Positions 50,134 to 60,057 of a stretch of DNA of 64,000 nucleotides are shown in pieces; position 1 is the first letter of the stretch, and the number at the start of each line of letters is the position of its first letter. The DNA is from Bradyrhizobium sp. (GTDB lineage Bacteria > Pseudomonadota > Alphaproteobacteria > Rhizobiales > Xanthobacteraceae), in the NCBI RefSeq assembly GCF_027307225.1, contig NZ_DAHUXJ010000116.1, positions 1 to 64,000 on the forward strand, in the 5' to 3' direction. Under the pieces are notes generated by a model. The model saw only the letters and a list, made by a program, of their open reading frames with translations, did not search any database and was not told where the DNA came from. A program made the position numbers and the translations under genes.

Positions 50134-51044
50134 CAGCGTACCTGCGTCCGGTCGAGTGCATCGGGGAATACGGTCTTGATGTGGTCGCCGTCGTGCAGCG
50201 AAGAGCCGGCATCGGCCACGACGACTTCGCCGACATTGAGGCCTTCGAGGATTTCCGTCGAGGTGTCGGAGACGAGGCCGACCTTCACCTTCCGCGTTTC
50301 GATGATGTTGTCCTTGACCACCTGAACGGTGAGATGGTCAATCGCGGTGCGCGGGATCGCAACGCCGCAACTGCGCTTGGCGTCGATGCTGGCCTTCGCA
50401 AACATGCCGATCTTGACATCGGAACTGCCATTCAGCGCTATCCGGACATGGCCGAGCTGGGTGTTGCGATCGATCTGTGGCGACACCAGGCGCACGCGGC
50501 CGACAATCTCCGGACCATTGTCACGGACGATCCGCGCGGTCGCGCCGGGGCTCAGCTTTGCCATGTGAACCGCCGGTACCTCGGCGTCGAGGTCGATCTC
50601 GCTATTGACGGCAATGCGGAACATCGGTCCGGCCTGCGGCGAGGCGGGCGCGCCGGCAATGGTGTTGACCTGGGTGACAAGTCCGGCGGCGGGCGCGCGC
50701 AGCGAGGTCGGGTTGCGCGAATAATTTCCCCCTGGCGGAGGGGCAAGGCGCGCCAATTCCTGGTTATCGGCGACAGTCTCGCCCTCGCGGACCAGCACTT
50801 CCGTGACCCTCGAACCCTCCTGCTCGACGCCAGCCACGGCCTCGTGGCGCGGCACCACAAATCCGGTCGCCCGCACCAGATCTGAAAAGCAGGCGTTGGC
50901 CGATTTGGCGACGACGACAAGTGCGTTGCCGGCCATCTCCTTTTTTCCGGCGTGCCAGCGATGCTCGAACCAGTACCAGCTGGCCCCGAGGACGATGAAG
51001 AATACAAGCGCCAGCGCGGGCTTGACGTAGTGGGAAAGGTTCAT
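50133..51044 (-). CDS. RND efflux periplasmic adaptor subunit
   Basis: VTEVLVREGETVADNQELARL...RAPAAGLVTQVNTIAGAPAS; ATGA overlap with permease. Confidence 0.9.
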   Translation of the reverse strand: MNLSHYVKPALALVFFIVLGASWYWFEHRWHAGKKEMAGNALVVVAKSANACFSDLVRATGFVVPRHEAVAGVEQEGSRVTEVLVREGETVADNQELARLAPPPGGNYSRNPTSLRAPAAGLVTQVNTIAGAPASPQAGPMFRIAVNSEIDLDAEVPAVHMAKLSPGATARIVRDNGPEIVGRVRLVSPQIDRNTQLGHVRIALNGSSDVKIGMFAKASIDAKRSCGVAIPRTAIDHLTVQVVKDNIIETRKVKVGLVSDTSTEILEGLNVGEVVVADAGSSLHDGDHIKTVFPDALDRTQVR

Positions 51045-51076
51045 TGCCGGGCTCGGCGCTCCTTGGTCGGGGCGGA

Positions 51077-51152
51077 CTAGTGTCCCGATTCCGAAGTTCG
51101 TGCTCCATCGCAGCACCCGCCTTCACGAACTTCGGAAAAGTCATGGGCTACT
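51077..51152. repeat. CTAG-bounded palindrome, type C
   Basis: ctagtgtcccgattccgaagttcgtg...cacgaacttcggaaaagtcatgggctact. Confidence 0.85.
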
Positions 51153-51168
51153 CACAAACTTATTGATT

Positions 51169-51247
51169 CTAGTACCGCTTTTTCGATCTCAAGTCCCCGA
51201 TTGAATTCGCCGCTTGTGGTGCAGGAACTTCAAATAGACCTCACTAG
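51169..51247. repeat. CTAG-bounded palindrome, type D
   Basis: ctagtaccgctttttcgatctcaagtcc...gaacttcaaatagacctcactag; 79 bp as at 21497-21575. Confidence 0.85.
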
Positions 51248-51312
51248 CGGCGCGTTGGCGCGAAATCAGGTGGCTCCGTCTGCGGGAGCTTTAGATAGAT
51301 GGGTTGAATGTC

Positions 51313-52752
51313 TCAGTGTACGCCGTAGCTTGCAAATTCCTTGACAATATTCGGGTCCATCGCCTTCGCGTTGTTGATGTCCACCTCGCCATCCGAAGCA
51401 GCGCCACTACGCTGCCGCGCCAGGCCGCGCCCATACAGCGACGAGGTCAGCCGCGGATTGAGCCGTAGAGCGGCGTCGAAATCGGCGATCGCGTTCTTGT
51501 TCGATCCGCTTTTCAGGTTGACTAGCCCGCGGCTGTCGAGGGCGTCGACGAAGTTCGGGCGCAGCCGGAGCGCCTCGTTGCAGTCCCGCAGCGCCGGCTG
51601 CAAATCGCCGGTCACGGCGCGCACCCAGCATCGGTTGTTATAGGCTTCGACATCCTTGCCATTGAGGCGGATGGTGTCGCTGAAGTCCCGGACCGCAAGG
51701 TCATAGGCGCCCTTGCTGGCATAGACCTGGCCGCGCCTGTAAAGGCTGCTGGCGTCGTCAGGATTTTCCGCAAGCTTCTGGTTCAGGCCCTTGATGATCA
51801 GATCATCGGCGAGCGAGGGCTGTGGAGGTGTCGCCTCGCTGCTCGGCGTCTTCGCCACGGGGGGCTCGGGCGGCGGTGGGATCGCCGCTTCCATCTTCGG
51901 CGGCGGAGGCACCTCCGCCTTTGGCGGCGCCGGCGGTTCAACGCGTGGCGCAGGCGAGGCGTCGGCGGTCGGCTGTTGCGGAGCCGAAGCAGTGGGCCGC
52001 GCGCCCGGAATGAAGGAGAAGTCTTCCGCCAGCGAGGACGAAATCCACGGGACCTGTTCGCGCTGCGAAGCGCGGGTGACGCCGATGCGGGTGCGGTTGA
52101 GCGTCTCCTCCGCCATCAGGTCCGGAACCCGGATCTCCTTCAGCAACTCCTGGACGAACAGACTGTGGTCGCCGCCATTGTCGGACATCACCGAGCTGAG
52201 CGCCGCCGAATACATCACCAGCGAGCCGTTGGGCGCGATCACCGGAGCAAGGCCGGCCGAAGCGCTGCGGAACCGCCGTTCATAGGGGTTGCGCCGCGAT
52301 GCATCGATCAGGGCGATCTTGACGCCGGCGCCGCGATTATTGATTTCGCCGAGCATCGTCTCCAGGCTGAAGCCATCCCGCCGGACATCCGCTTCGGTCC
52401 ATATCTGCGCATCCACCGGCATCATGAAGCTCCGGCGATTGGACTGGATGCCGAAACCGCTGAAGAAGATCAGCGCCACGCTGCCGGGCTTGATATGGCC
52501 GTACAGGCGATCGAGCGCTTTGCGCATTCCGTCGTTGGTCAGATTTTCGCCGACCTCGACCGTGAAGCCGTCACGCTTGAGTTCGTCGGCGAGGCTCCGC
52601 GCGTCGTTGACCGGCTCTTTCAACGGCGCATCTGCGTCGGGATATTTGGCATTGCCGATGACGAGAGCAATCCGGTCCGGGCCAGCCGCCCAAGCGAAAT
52701 TCGGGGCAAGCAAAAGAACCAAAAGAGCCAGCAACGAAAGGCGGATACTCAT
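51313..52752 (-). CDS. Caspase-like domain + proline-rich linker + TPR protein, dyad-lacking pseudo-caspase
   Basis: RIALVIGNAKYPDADAPLKEPVNDARSLADEL; FFSGFGIQ and IDASRRNP replace GHG and DAC; C-terminal TPRs. Confidence 0.87.
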   Translation of the reverse strand: MSIRLSLLALLVLLLAPNFAWAAGPDRIALVIGNAKYPDADAPLKEPVNDARSLADELKRDGFTVEVGENLTNDGMRKALDRLYGHIKPGSVALIFFSGFGIQSNRRSFMMPVDAQIWTEADVRRDGFSLETMLGEINNRGAGVKIALIDASRRNPYERRFRSASAGLAPVIAPNGSLVMYSAALSSVMSDNGGDHSLFVQELLKEIRVPDLMAEETLNRTRIGVTRASQREQVPWISSSLAEDFSFIPGARPTASAPQQPTADASPAPRVEPPAPPKAEVPPPPKMEAAIPPPPEPPVAKTPSSEATPPQPSLADDLIIKGLNQKLAENPDDASSLYRRGQVYASKGAYDLAVRDFSDTIRLNGKDVEAYNNRCWVRAVTGDLQPALRDCNEALRLRPNFVDALDSRGLVNLKSGSNKNAIADFDAALRLNPRLTSSLYGRGLARQRSGAASDGEVDINNAKAMDPNIVKEFASYGVH

Positions 52753-53036
52753 TCTGCTTCTGTCCAGGCAATTTGTGCGTCGGTTCAACGCGTAAGCGGC
52801 GATACCCCAGGCCCGCGCCGGGCTAACTTCATCTCACCCGCGCCCCCAAGCGGTGTCAACTGTCCGGGAAGCCGCCAAAGCGTCGCGCAGTCTAAAATTT
52901 CAGGGGCTGTGGCGCCTGGGTCCGCCGTCCCCGGTCGCGCTCTGGGAAAAGACCTTTAGGGCGCGTCATTGTCGCGATACATGGTGGATGACCGGCTGGC
53001 AGATGACCGGCCATTTTCACTTACCGGCATAAGTGG

Positions 53037-53113
53037 CTAGTGGAGTGGATTTGACATTCGCTACCATCCGACCGCGAATTCGCAAGCGAATGTCAAATCA
53101 TAAACTCCACTAG
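53037..53113. repeat. CTAG-bounded palindrome, type A
   Basis: ctagtggagtggatttgacattcgct...agcgaatgtcaaatcataaactccactag. Confidence 0.92.
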
Positions 53114-53126
53114 AAACATATATTTG

Positions 53127-53203
53127 CTAGTGCCCATAACTTTCCGAAGTTCGTGAAAGGAGCGCGCTGAGGTGTAACACGAACTTCGGAAAGTGGGCAC
53201 TAG
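53127..53203. repeat. CTAG-bounded palindrome, type C
   Basis: ctagtgcccataactttccgaagttcgtg...cacgaacttcggaaagtgggcactag. Confidence 0.92.
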
Positions 53204-53491
53204 CTACCGCGCGGCAGCGAAATGACGCGACGGGCAAAGAGCGGAAGTGCCATTGGCTTTGCGACCGATCATTTCGACGGCCTGCGGGGCAGGCCGTTTC
53301 GGCGGCAACCGCAGATCATGGAAAATGGCAGTACTGGCGGCAGTGGCGCATGTGCCATCGTCGTATGGCGGTTGTCCTTCTCGTGCAACGCACAATCTAC
53401 TGCGACGCGCCAAGCTGGCGGCCGCTTGCCGCACCATGCAAACTGTGATTGGTTTTCCAATTGCCACAAGAAATTGAAAGTGGAGGATAAT

Positions 53492-54013
53492 ATGAAGCAT
53501 TTTATGATCAAGCGACGACGCGCAATTTCCTGCGCTTTTGTTTTTCTTGCGGCGCAATTCGCTTGGGCTGCCCCTTCTCAAGCACAAATCGTCGCACTCG
53601 GCGCGAGCGTGGTTCAGGGCTATGGCGTCAACTCCGGCGAGGCGTTTCCGGAGCAATTGCAGGGGATGCTCCGCGCCAAGGGCAAGCAGTATTCAGTCAG
53701 CAATCAGGGCGTCTCCGGAGACACCACCGCTGGCGTTCTGAGCCGGCTCGACAGCGCCGTGCCCCAGAGCACGCGCATCGTCATCTTGATGATCGGCGGA
53801 AACGACATTCGCCGTGGCGCTAGCGTCGCCGACGCAAAGGCAGGCGTGGCACAAATCATGTCGCGATTGCGAGCACGCGGTATCCGTGTGATCAATGCGA
53901 TGCCGCTTTATATGGCCGCGCGAAGCAAGGGGATGGTGGTAGCGGACGGGATTCACCTGAACGCCGCGGGACAGAAATATGTGGCCAGCGCGCTGCTGCC
54001 ATCGATCAACTGA
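53492..54013 (+). CDS. SGNH/GDSL hydrolase (arylesterase/TesA-like), exported
   Basis: VALGASVVQGYGVNSGEAFPEQL, NQGVSGDTTAG, MIGGNDIRRG, ADGIHLNAAGQ. Confidence 0.9.
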   Translation: MKHFMIKRRRAISCAFVFLAAQFAWAAPSQAQIVALGASVVQGYGVNSGEAFPEQLQGMLRAKGKQYSVSNQGVSGDTTAGVLSRLDSAVPQSTRIVILMIGGNDIRRGASVADAKAGVAQIMSRLRARGIRVINAMPLYMAARSKGMVVADGIHLNAAGQKYVASALLPSIN

Positions 54014-54145
54014 ACGCCGCGTCTGCCATCGAGGCTGATTTTTGCAAAAATGACGTCGCGAGGGAGACAACCCCCTCCGGGACCTTGGTAGATTTCATGA
54101 CGTCACTCCCAGAACGTTCCTCGCGCAACGCCTGGACGCATTGAT

Positions 54146-55567
54146 ATGCAGGACATGAGCAATAGTGCTCAACCCGACAAACGCGCAACGCCACGCGCCA
54201 AATTTTCTTCCGTCGTTTTTGCGATGCCGCGGCGCATCCATTCCCATGTGTCGAGCCGGACGACGTCGGAGCTTTATGGGGTTGCAAAGACGACGATCGT
54301 CATCATGGCGGGTGTCCTCCCGACCGTGATCGGCTTTGTAATCATCCTGCAGTCGTTGCTGCACACGCCAATCGTGCTGACTCCGATCAGCGTGCCCGAG
54401 GCGTACGAGAAAAATGGATATTCAAGCGAAGCTGCGACCCAACGCCTCCTCGACGAGATCGCCAACATCAACAGCATATCGGTGGGAGGCAAGCCGAAGA
54501 CGTACGTCGGCGACACCAGCTTTCTCGGCGATGTCGCCGCCACCCAGGTTCAATCTGGACTGATTGATGCACGATCGGTCCAAACGCTGATAAGGCGATT
54601 CTTCGGCAAGGATATCATTCAGCTCTCGGGCGAAATCACCCTGCGAAAGCAGAATGACAAGGAAGTGGCCCGGCTACGCCTGAGGCGCTCGCCGGGCCGA
54701 GAGACGCTTATTGATGTGGAGTCGTCGGGAGGTCCCGAAGCGCTCTTCGCCAAAGGCGGCATGAACCTGCTCGAACGCCTCGACCCGGAAATTGCCGCGG
54801 GCGTCTATTGGCGGGAGTATGGCGATGCCGAGACGGCAAAGCGCCTGCTCTCGGTCGCGCTGGTGAGCCCGGACCCGAACTCGCAAAAATTTGCCTGGAA
54901 CCTGAAGTCCTACATGCTCGCCGTCGATGGCCGCATCGATGACGCGCTTGCCGCTTCAGAGCGGGTTAGATCTTTTGGCGGCGTCCTGTTCCCCGCTGAT
55001 AACTCCAAGGCATTTGCGCTGACGCTCGCCAAGAGGTTCGACGACGCGCTTGCCGTTCAATTGGGGAACGTCCAGCGTTACCCCAACGAACACAGCACGC
55101 ATTTTGTCCTCGGCTGGATCTATCAGGCTAGCGGTAACAACGCCGACGCCATCGTATGCTATCGGAAGAGCATCGAGCTGTTTCCGAAAAACGCCGGAGC
55201 ATACCGGCGGCTCGCCAAGGTGCTTCGCGCGACAGGTGACACGGAGGGCGCAACTGAGGCGCTGGTGACAGGCACGATGCAGACCCCGAACAATCCGGGT
55301 GTGCTGTCGGACTATGCCGAAGACCTGCGGCGGCGAAAGGAGATGCACTCTGCCAGCCAGGTTCTGCAAAAGGCGGCAACCATCAACCCCGACAATTGGA
55401 CGATCATCGTTTCGCTGGCCGAAGTCGAACAGGGGCTGGGTCACAGCGCCGAAGCAGCACGCGTGATAGCCGTCATTCGCGGTCGCTTGGCGAATGGGGA
55501 AAAGCCGCCCGCCAATCTTCAAGGGCGCGTCGATACCATCCTGAAGCCGTCGCCGGAAAATCAATAA
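54146..55567 (+). CDS. TPR-repeat protein with N-terminal TM segment
   Basis: VIMAGVLPTVIGFVIILQSLL TM; TPR pattern (NEHSTHFVLGWIYQASGNNADAIVCYRKSIELFPKNAGAYRRLAKVLRATGDTEGA). Confidence 0.83.
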   Translation: MQDMSNSAQPDKRATPRAKFSSVVFAMPRRIHSHVSSRTTSELYGVAKTTIVIMAGVLPTVIGFVIILQSLLHTPIVLTPISVPEAYEKNGYSSEAATQRLLDEIANINSISVGGKPKTYVGDTSFLGDVAATQVQSGLIDARSVQTLIRRFFGKDIIQLSGEITLRKQNDKEVARLRLRRSPGRETLIDVESSGGPEALFAKGGMNLLERLDPEIAAGVYWREYGDAETAKRLLSVALVSPDPNSQKFAWNLKSYMLAVDGRIDDALAASERVRSFGGVLFPADNSKAFALTLAKRFDDALAVQLGNVQRYPNEHSTHFVLGWIYQASGNNADAIVCYRKSIELFPKNAGAYRRLAKVLRATGDTEGATEALVTGTMQTPNNPGVLSDYAEDLRRRKEMHSASQVLQKAATINPDNWTIIVSLAEVEQGLGHSAEAARVIAVIRGRLANGEKPPANLQGRVDTILKPSPENQ

Positions 55568-55722
55568 AACGACCCGGTCGCCGCGGAAGTCTCGATTTCT
55601 CGCGCCTAAGCGACGCCTGCGAGGTCCGCTTCGCCGGGGAAGCGGGCCCGACGGGTAGAAGGCTCATGGAGCTTCTAGTGTTGCCGAACAAACGCCAGAT
55701 CGTTCGACTAAATTGAGTCCAA

Positions 55723-56373
55723 ATGACATCAAGACGCGTCACGCTGACCTTTGACAACGGCCCGGTGCCTGGTGTCACCGAGCGCGTGCTGGATATTCTG
55801 GGGCAGGCGCGGATTCGTTCGACCTTCTTCGTGATCGGACGCAATCTCGACAAGCCGGGCACAGTTGAACTGATGAAGAGCGCGCATGCGGCGGGTCACT
55901 GGATCGGCAACCACACATTTTCGCACACGGTTGCTCTGGGGGATCGGCCGGATTGCGATTATGCGGTGAGCGAGATCGAGGGCGCACAAGCGCGCATCGG
56001 GCCCTTCGCGCAAGCCGAAAAGCTGTTTCGACCCTATGGCAACTCCGGACATCTCGGACCTCATCTTCTGAGCCGGGCGGCCCTCGATCACCTCGTCGTG
56101 CAAAATTACCGGACGATCATCTGGAATAACGTGCCCGGTGACTGGCGGGATCCGGACGGCTGGGTCGAGCGCTGCGTCGCGGTGGCCTTGGACGAGCCCT
56201 GGAGCGTCGTGGTTCTGCACGATATCGAAGGCGGATGTCTGGCGTGCCTGCCGGAATTGCTGCTTAGGCTGGAAGATCTCGGCGTGACATTTGAACAGGA
56301 ATTTCCGGACGCCGTCACGCTCACGCGGGGAGGCCGGATCGTCAACCTTCCGCAAGGCTACGTCGCCGACTGA
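55723..56373 (+). CDS. Polysaccharide deacetylase family protein
   Basis: VTLTFDNGPVPGVTERVLDILGQARIRSTFFVIGRN, GHWIGNHTFSH. Confidence 0.9.
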   Translation: MTSRRVTLTFDNGPVPGVTERVLDILGQARIRSTFFVIGRNLDKPGTVELMKSAHAAGHWIGNHTFSHTVALGDRPDCDYAVSEIEGAQARIGPFAQAEKLFRPYGNSGHLGPHLLSRAALDHLVVQNYRTIIWNNVPGDWRDPDGWVERCVAVALDEPWSVVVLHDIEGGCLACLPELLLRLEDLGVTFEQEFPDAVTLTRGGRIVNLPQGYVAD

Positions 56374-56386
56374 GGAGGCAGCGCGA

Positions 56387-57139
56387 TCACGCCAGCGGTA
56401 ATCTCGTCTTGCTCGCTGGCTCGATCAGCTCAGCACCGGGCCCGCTCAGCCGCTTGTGCATATGAACCATGAAAGCCATGGCGAAGACCGGCGTCGCCAG
56501 GTTGACGACGGGAATCGAGACAAAAGCCGCGATGAACAGACCGGCGGTGAACACGGTTGTCGCGTTCTCCTTGCGCATCAGCTTGGCTTCATGCGGCGAA
56601 CGGAACCGCATGGCGGCGAGTTCGAAATATTCCCGGCCCAGAAGCCATGCGGTGGCGATGAAGAAGATGATGAAGCCGGCGCCGGCAAACAGCAGGAACG
56701 GCAGCGCGACCAGATAAACGAGGATCGTCAGAGCAGCGGTCTTGATGCCTTCGCGAACCGCAATGCCAAGCGGCAGCGCGGTGCCGGGCCGTTCCGCCGG
56801 ATAATGCTCGCGCTCGACATGGTCGGCGACCTCGTCGACGAAGAAGCTGGCGACCAGCGAGGTGATTGCCGGCATCAGGAACACCGCGCCGAAGACGATG
56901 CCGAGGCCGGCGGCGACCGAAACGATCCAGGCAAGAATATCGAGCGGTGTCTGAAAGGACGGACCGAGCGCCGCCTCTGCCCACCCCTCGCCCGAGGTCG
57001 CCAGCCAGCTCAACAGCCGCTGCAATCCGATCGCCAGCACCACGATCAATACCAGAGCCAGACCGATCGATCGCCACAGGATCGAGCGCATCGGCGGTGA
57101 CAGCATTTGCGACAGCGCCTTGATGGCAGCGTCAATCAT
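56387..57139 (-). CDS. EI24/CysZ-like membrane protein
   Basis: Multiple TMs; LVASFFVDEVADHVEREHYP; YLVALPFLLFAGAGFIIFFIATAWLLGREYFELAAMRF. Confidence 0.82.
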   Translation of the reverse strand: MIDAAIKALSQMLSPPMRSILWRSIGLALVLIVVLAIGLQRLLSWLATSGEGWAEAALGPSFQTPLDILAWIVSVAAGLGIVFGAVFLMPAITSLVASFFVDEVADHVEREHYPAERPGTALPLGIAVREGIKTAALTILVYLVALPFLLFAGAGFIIFFIATAWLLGREYFELAAMRFRSPHEAKLMRKENATTVFTAGLFIAAFVSIPVVNLATPVFAMAFMVHMHKRLSGPGAELIEPASKTRLPLA

Positions 57140-57165
57140 CTAATGCCCACTTTCCGAAGTTCGTG
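57140..57165. repeat. Partial type C palindrome (ctaatgcccactttccgaagttcgtg)
   Basis: Half-site identical to the type C arm. Confidence 0.75.
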
Positions 57166-57310
57166 CCGCGCAAGTAGGCGCCCCGCGAAGCCCACGCGAG
57201 AGTTAGCCATGACATCAGCGTTCGGCAAGGCCCTCTCGGGAGCTGCGCGTGTCTCGGTGCGGATGTGGTGGAAGGGAGGCGTTTTGCGTGCGAGGAATTG
57301 ACGCGCCTAC

Positions 57311-58156
57311 TTACGCAACTGGAAGCGGCGCTTCTTCGTCAGCCTCTTCAGGAACGAGCGGCGGCGCTTCTGGAAACACACCGAACTGGCCCGCTACCTC
57401 CGGGAGCGGCTTCTGTTTGTCGGCCCAGTGCAGCGCGGTGTAGTCGAACCCGGTAATGATCGTCGGCTTGACGATCTCGAAATAGGGCGAGATGTCGAAA
57501 TCGCGCGGCATATAGAGCGAGGAGTCGCGGATATGCAGGATTTCGCGGCGCGCCTGCCGCGAACCGGCCAGCGTCACCCTGGGCAGGATCGGGTAGCGCA
57601 CGGCGTCGAAGGCCTGCGCGATCAGGGCCGAGCAGATGATCTTGGTGGGATCGCCGGAGCCGAACGCGATCATCCGCCGCCGCCAGCGCTGCGGGATCGG
57701 CAACGGAATCAGAAAGCGCATCAGGTCCAGGATATTCTTGGTGTCGTAGCCGAAGCCGATCCGGTTGATGGCGTAGCGGCACACCGTGTAGCGGTCTTCA
57801 TAGGACAGCCCTACCGGGCGGCACAGCCGCGTATGGTAGGTGAAATATTTCGACAGCGGCGCCGAGGTGACGCCCTCGCCGACATTGGCCTCGATCAGCA
57901 CATGCGGCTCGCCGTCCGCTTCCACGGCGCCATCGACCGGTCCGACGTAAAGCGCGCCGTGCGACCAGGTCGACTGGGTCAGGTATTTGATGATGCCCGA
58001 AATGCGGTTGTTGCCTTCAACCAGCAGCACGTCGCCGGGCTGGACAATTTCGCGCAGATGGCCGGGGTCGCTCGGCGTGAACGGCTCGTAGCCGGGCACT
58101 TCCTTCTGAAGATAGGAAGCGATCCACTTGCCGACGGTATCGAGCATTACGCCCAT
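57311..58156 (-). CDS. YiiX/YebB-like NlpC/P60 superfamily cysteine hydrolase
   Basis: QPGDVLLVEGNNRISGIIKYLTQSTWSHGALYVG; IICSALIAQAFD. Confidence 0.83.
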   Translation of the reverse strand: MGVMLDTVGKWIASYLQKEVPGYEPFTPSDPGHLREIVQPGDVLLVEGNNRISGIIKYLTQSTWSHGALYVGPVDGAVEADGEPHVLIEANVGEGVTSAPLSKYFTYHTRLCRPVGLSYEDRYTVCRYAINRIGFGYDTKNILDLMRFLIPLPIPQRWRRRMIAFGSGDPTKIICSALIAQAFDAVRYPILPRVTLAGSRQARREILHIRDSSLYMPRDFDISPYFEIVKPTIITGFDYTALHWADKQKPLPEVAGQFGVFPEAPPLVPEEADEEAPLPVA

Positions 58157-58364
58157 TGTTCCCCCCAAGCAGTTTTTCGGCTGCTTTTTGCAACCATTAT
58201 CATGGTCGAAAGCAGTTGCAATTTGGTTCATGCCAATGGCCGGTCAATCATGATTGATTTACCATGATGCTTGCCGCTCAAGCTTGGATGTGGATAGTCT
58301 GAAAAAGTGCCCGCCGCGAATTATAAGTTGTTCACTTTGTTCTCAAGAATCCCGGAAACCTGAC

Positions 58365-59765
58365 ATGGCGCTCACGCGGCGCGATCTTCTGGTGGGCTCG
58401 GCCGCCATCGCGGCCTTGCCGGGCCGTCGCGGCGCGTGGGCCGCGCCATTGCCGCGCGAAGCTGACATTGTCGTGATCGGCGCCGGCGCGGCCGGCATTG
58501 CGGCGGCGCGTCGCGTCCAGGCCGCCAATCGCAAAGTGATCGTCGTCGAGGCCGATACGCGTCTCGGCGGCCGCTGCTGGACCGATAGCGGAACCTTCGA
58601 TGTCCCGTTCGATCGCGGCGCCCGCTGGCTGCACAATCCCGGGACCAATCCGATGATCAGGCTGGCGCGCAGCGCCGGGCTCGATATCTCGACCGCCCCG
58701 CCGGGTCAGAGAATCCGCGTCGGCCAGCGCAACGCCCGGGCCGGCGAAACCGAGCAGTTTCTCGCGGCGCTCGTTCGCGCCAACCGCGCCATCGATGATG
58801 CCGCGCGCCCCGGCAAGGCCGACGCCGCCTGCGAGTCCGTGCTGCCGAAAGACCTCGGCGATTGGGCGGGTACGGTTGAATTCATGCTCGGCGCGAATGC
58901 GGTCGGCAAGGACCTTCGCGACGTTTCGGTGATGGACAAGGCGCGCGCGCAGGATCGCATGGTGGCGATCGGATTTCGCCAGGGTCTCGGCGCGCTGATC
59001 GCCAAATTGGCGGAGCCGCTGCCGGTCGCGCTGTCGACATCAGCCCGTCAGATCATCTGGAATAACCGCGAGGTTTCCGTCGAAACGCCTGCGGGCCGGA
59101 TCGCGGCGCGGGCGGCGATCGTCACCGTGTCAAGCAATGTGCTGGCAGCCGGCAACATCAAGTTCACGCCGGAGCTGCCGAAGCGTCAGCTCGAGGCCGC
59201 ATCAAAACTCTCGCTCGGCAGCTATGATCGCGTTGCGATCATGCTGCCCGGCAATCCGCTCGGGCTCGCGCATGACGACGCGCTCATTGAGCAGAGCAAT
59301 TCCACCCGCACTGCGCTGTTGTCGGCCAATATCGCCGGCTCGTCGCTCTGTCTGATCGATGTCGCCGGTTCCTTCGGCCGTGATCTCTCGGGCCAGGGCG
59401 AGGCGGCGATGGTTGCCTTTGCGACGGAATGGCTGACAAAGCTGTTCGGCAACGATCTCGCAACTGCCGTGAAGAAGTCGAGCGTGACCCGCTGGAATTC
59501 CTCGCCGTTCATTCTCGGGGCAATGTCGGTCGCTCCGACCGGCGGACAGCCGTCGCGAAAAATTCTGACCGAACCTACTGGCAACCTGTTCCTGGCCGGC
59601 GAGGCGACCCACGAAACGTTGTGGGGCACGGTCGATGGCGCCTGGGAAAGCGGCGAGCGTGCGGCCGAAGCCGCACTACGCAAGATCGGCGCGCTCACCG
59701 ATCGCACGGCTGCGCCGGCGCGCGCGCCCAGTCGACGCCGCACGCGCGGGGCGTCGCACAACTAA
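58365..59765 (+). CDS. Flavin amine oxidase family FAD oxidoreductase, Tat-like signal
   Basis: LTRRDLLVGSAA; DIVVIGAGAAGIAAARRVQAANRKVIVVEADTRLGGRCWTD; LFLAGEATHETLWGTVDGAWESGERAA. Confidence 0.92.
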   Translation: MALTRRDLLVGSAAIAALPGRRGAWAAPLPREADIVVIGAGAAGIAAARRVQAANRKVIVVEADTRLGGRCWTDSGTFDVPFDRGARWLHNPGTNPMIRLARSAGLDISTAPPGQRIRVGQRNARAGETEQFLAALVRANRAIDDAARPGKADAACESVLPKDLGDWAGTVEFMLGANAVGKDLRDVSVMDKARAQDRMVAIGFRQGLGALIAKLAEPLPVALSTSARQIIWNNREVSVETPAGRIAARAAIVTVSSNVLAAGNIKFTPELPKRQLEAASKLSLGSYDRVAIMLPGNPLGLAHDDALIEQSNSTRTALLSANIAGSSLCLIDVAGSFGRDLSGQGEAAMVAFATEWLTKLFGNDLATAVKKSSVTRWNSSPFILGAMSVAPTGGQPSRKILTEPTGNLFLAGEATHETLWGTVDGAWESGERAAEAALRKIGALTDRTAAPARAPSRRRTRGASHN

Positions 59766-59779
59766 CGGACTTGAAATCT

Positions 59780-59791
59780 ATATCGCGATAT
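59780..59791. promoter_or_regulatory. Candidate toxin-antitoxin operator atatcgcgatat plus gcgatat
   Basis: Perfect 12-bp palindrome just upstream of the RelE-like toxin. Confidence 0.5.
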
Positions 59792-59805
59792 GCGATATTT
59801 TCTAA

Positions 59806-60048
59806 ATGAGGCCAATCGCCTTTACGGCTGCTAGCGCGCGCCAGTGGGCGAAGCTATCGCCCGATATTCGTGACCGGATCGATAAACGGCTGACTGTATT
59901 TGCTGAGACCGGGCATGGTGACGTGAAGCGTCTTAGGGGACGACATGGCCTCCGGCTCCGGATCGGAGACTGGCGCGTGGTCTTCTACGAAGATCAGAAC
60001 ACGATCGTTGTCGCGGCAGTCGGGCATCGACGAGAAATTTACGATTGA
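59806..60048 (+). CDS. RelE/ParE family toxin
   Basis: ARQWAKLSPDIRDRIDKRL...DVKRLRGRHGLRLRIGDWRVVFYEDQNTIVVAAVGHRREIYD. Confidence 0.92.
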   Translation: MRPIAFTAASARQWAKLSPDIRDRIDKRLTVFAETGHGDVKRLRGRHGLRLRIGDWRVVFYEDQNTIVVAAVGHRREIYD

Positions 60049-60057
60049 AAGACGGCT

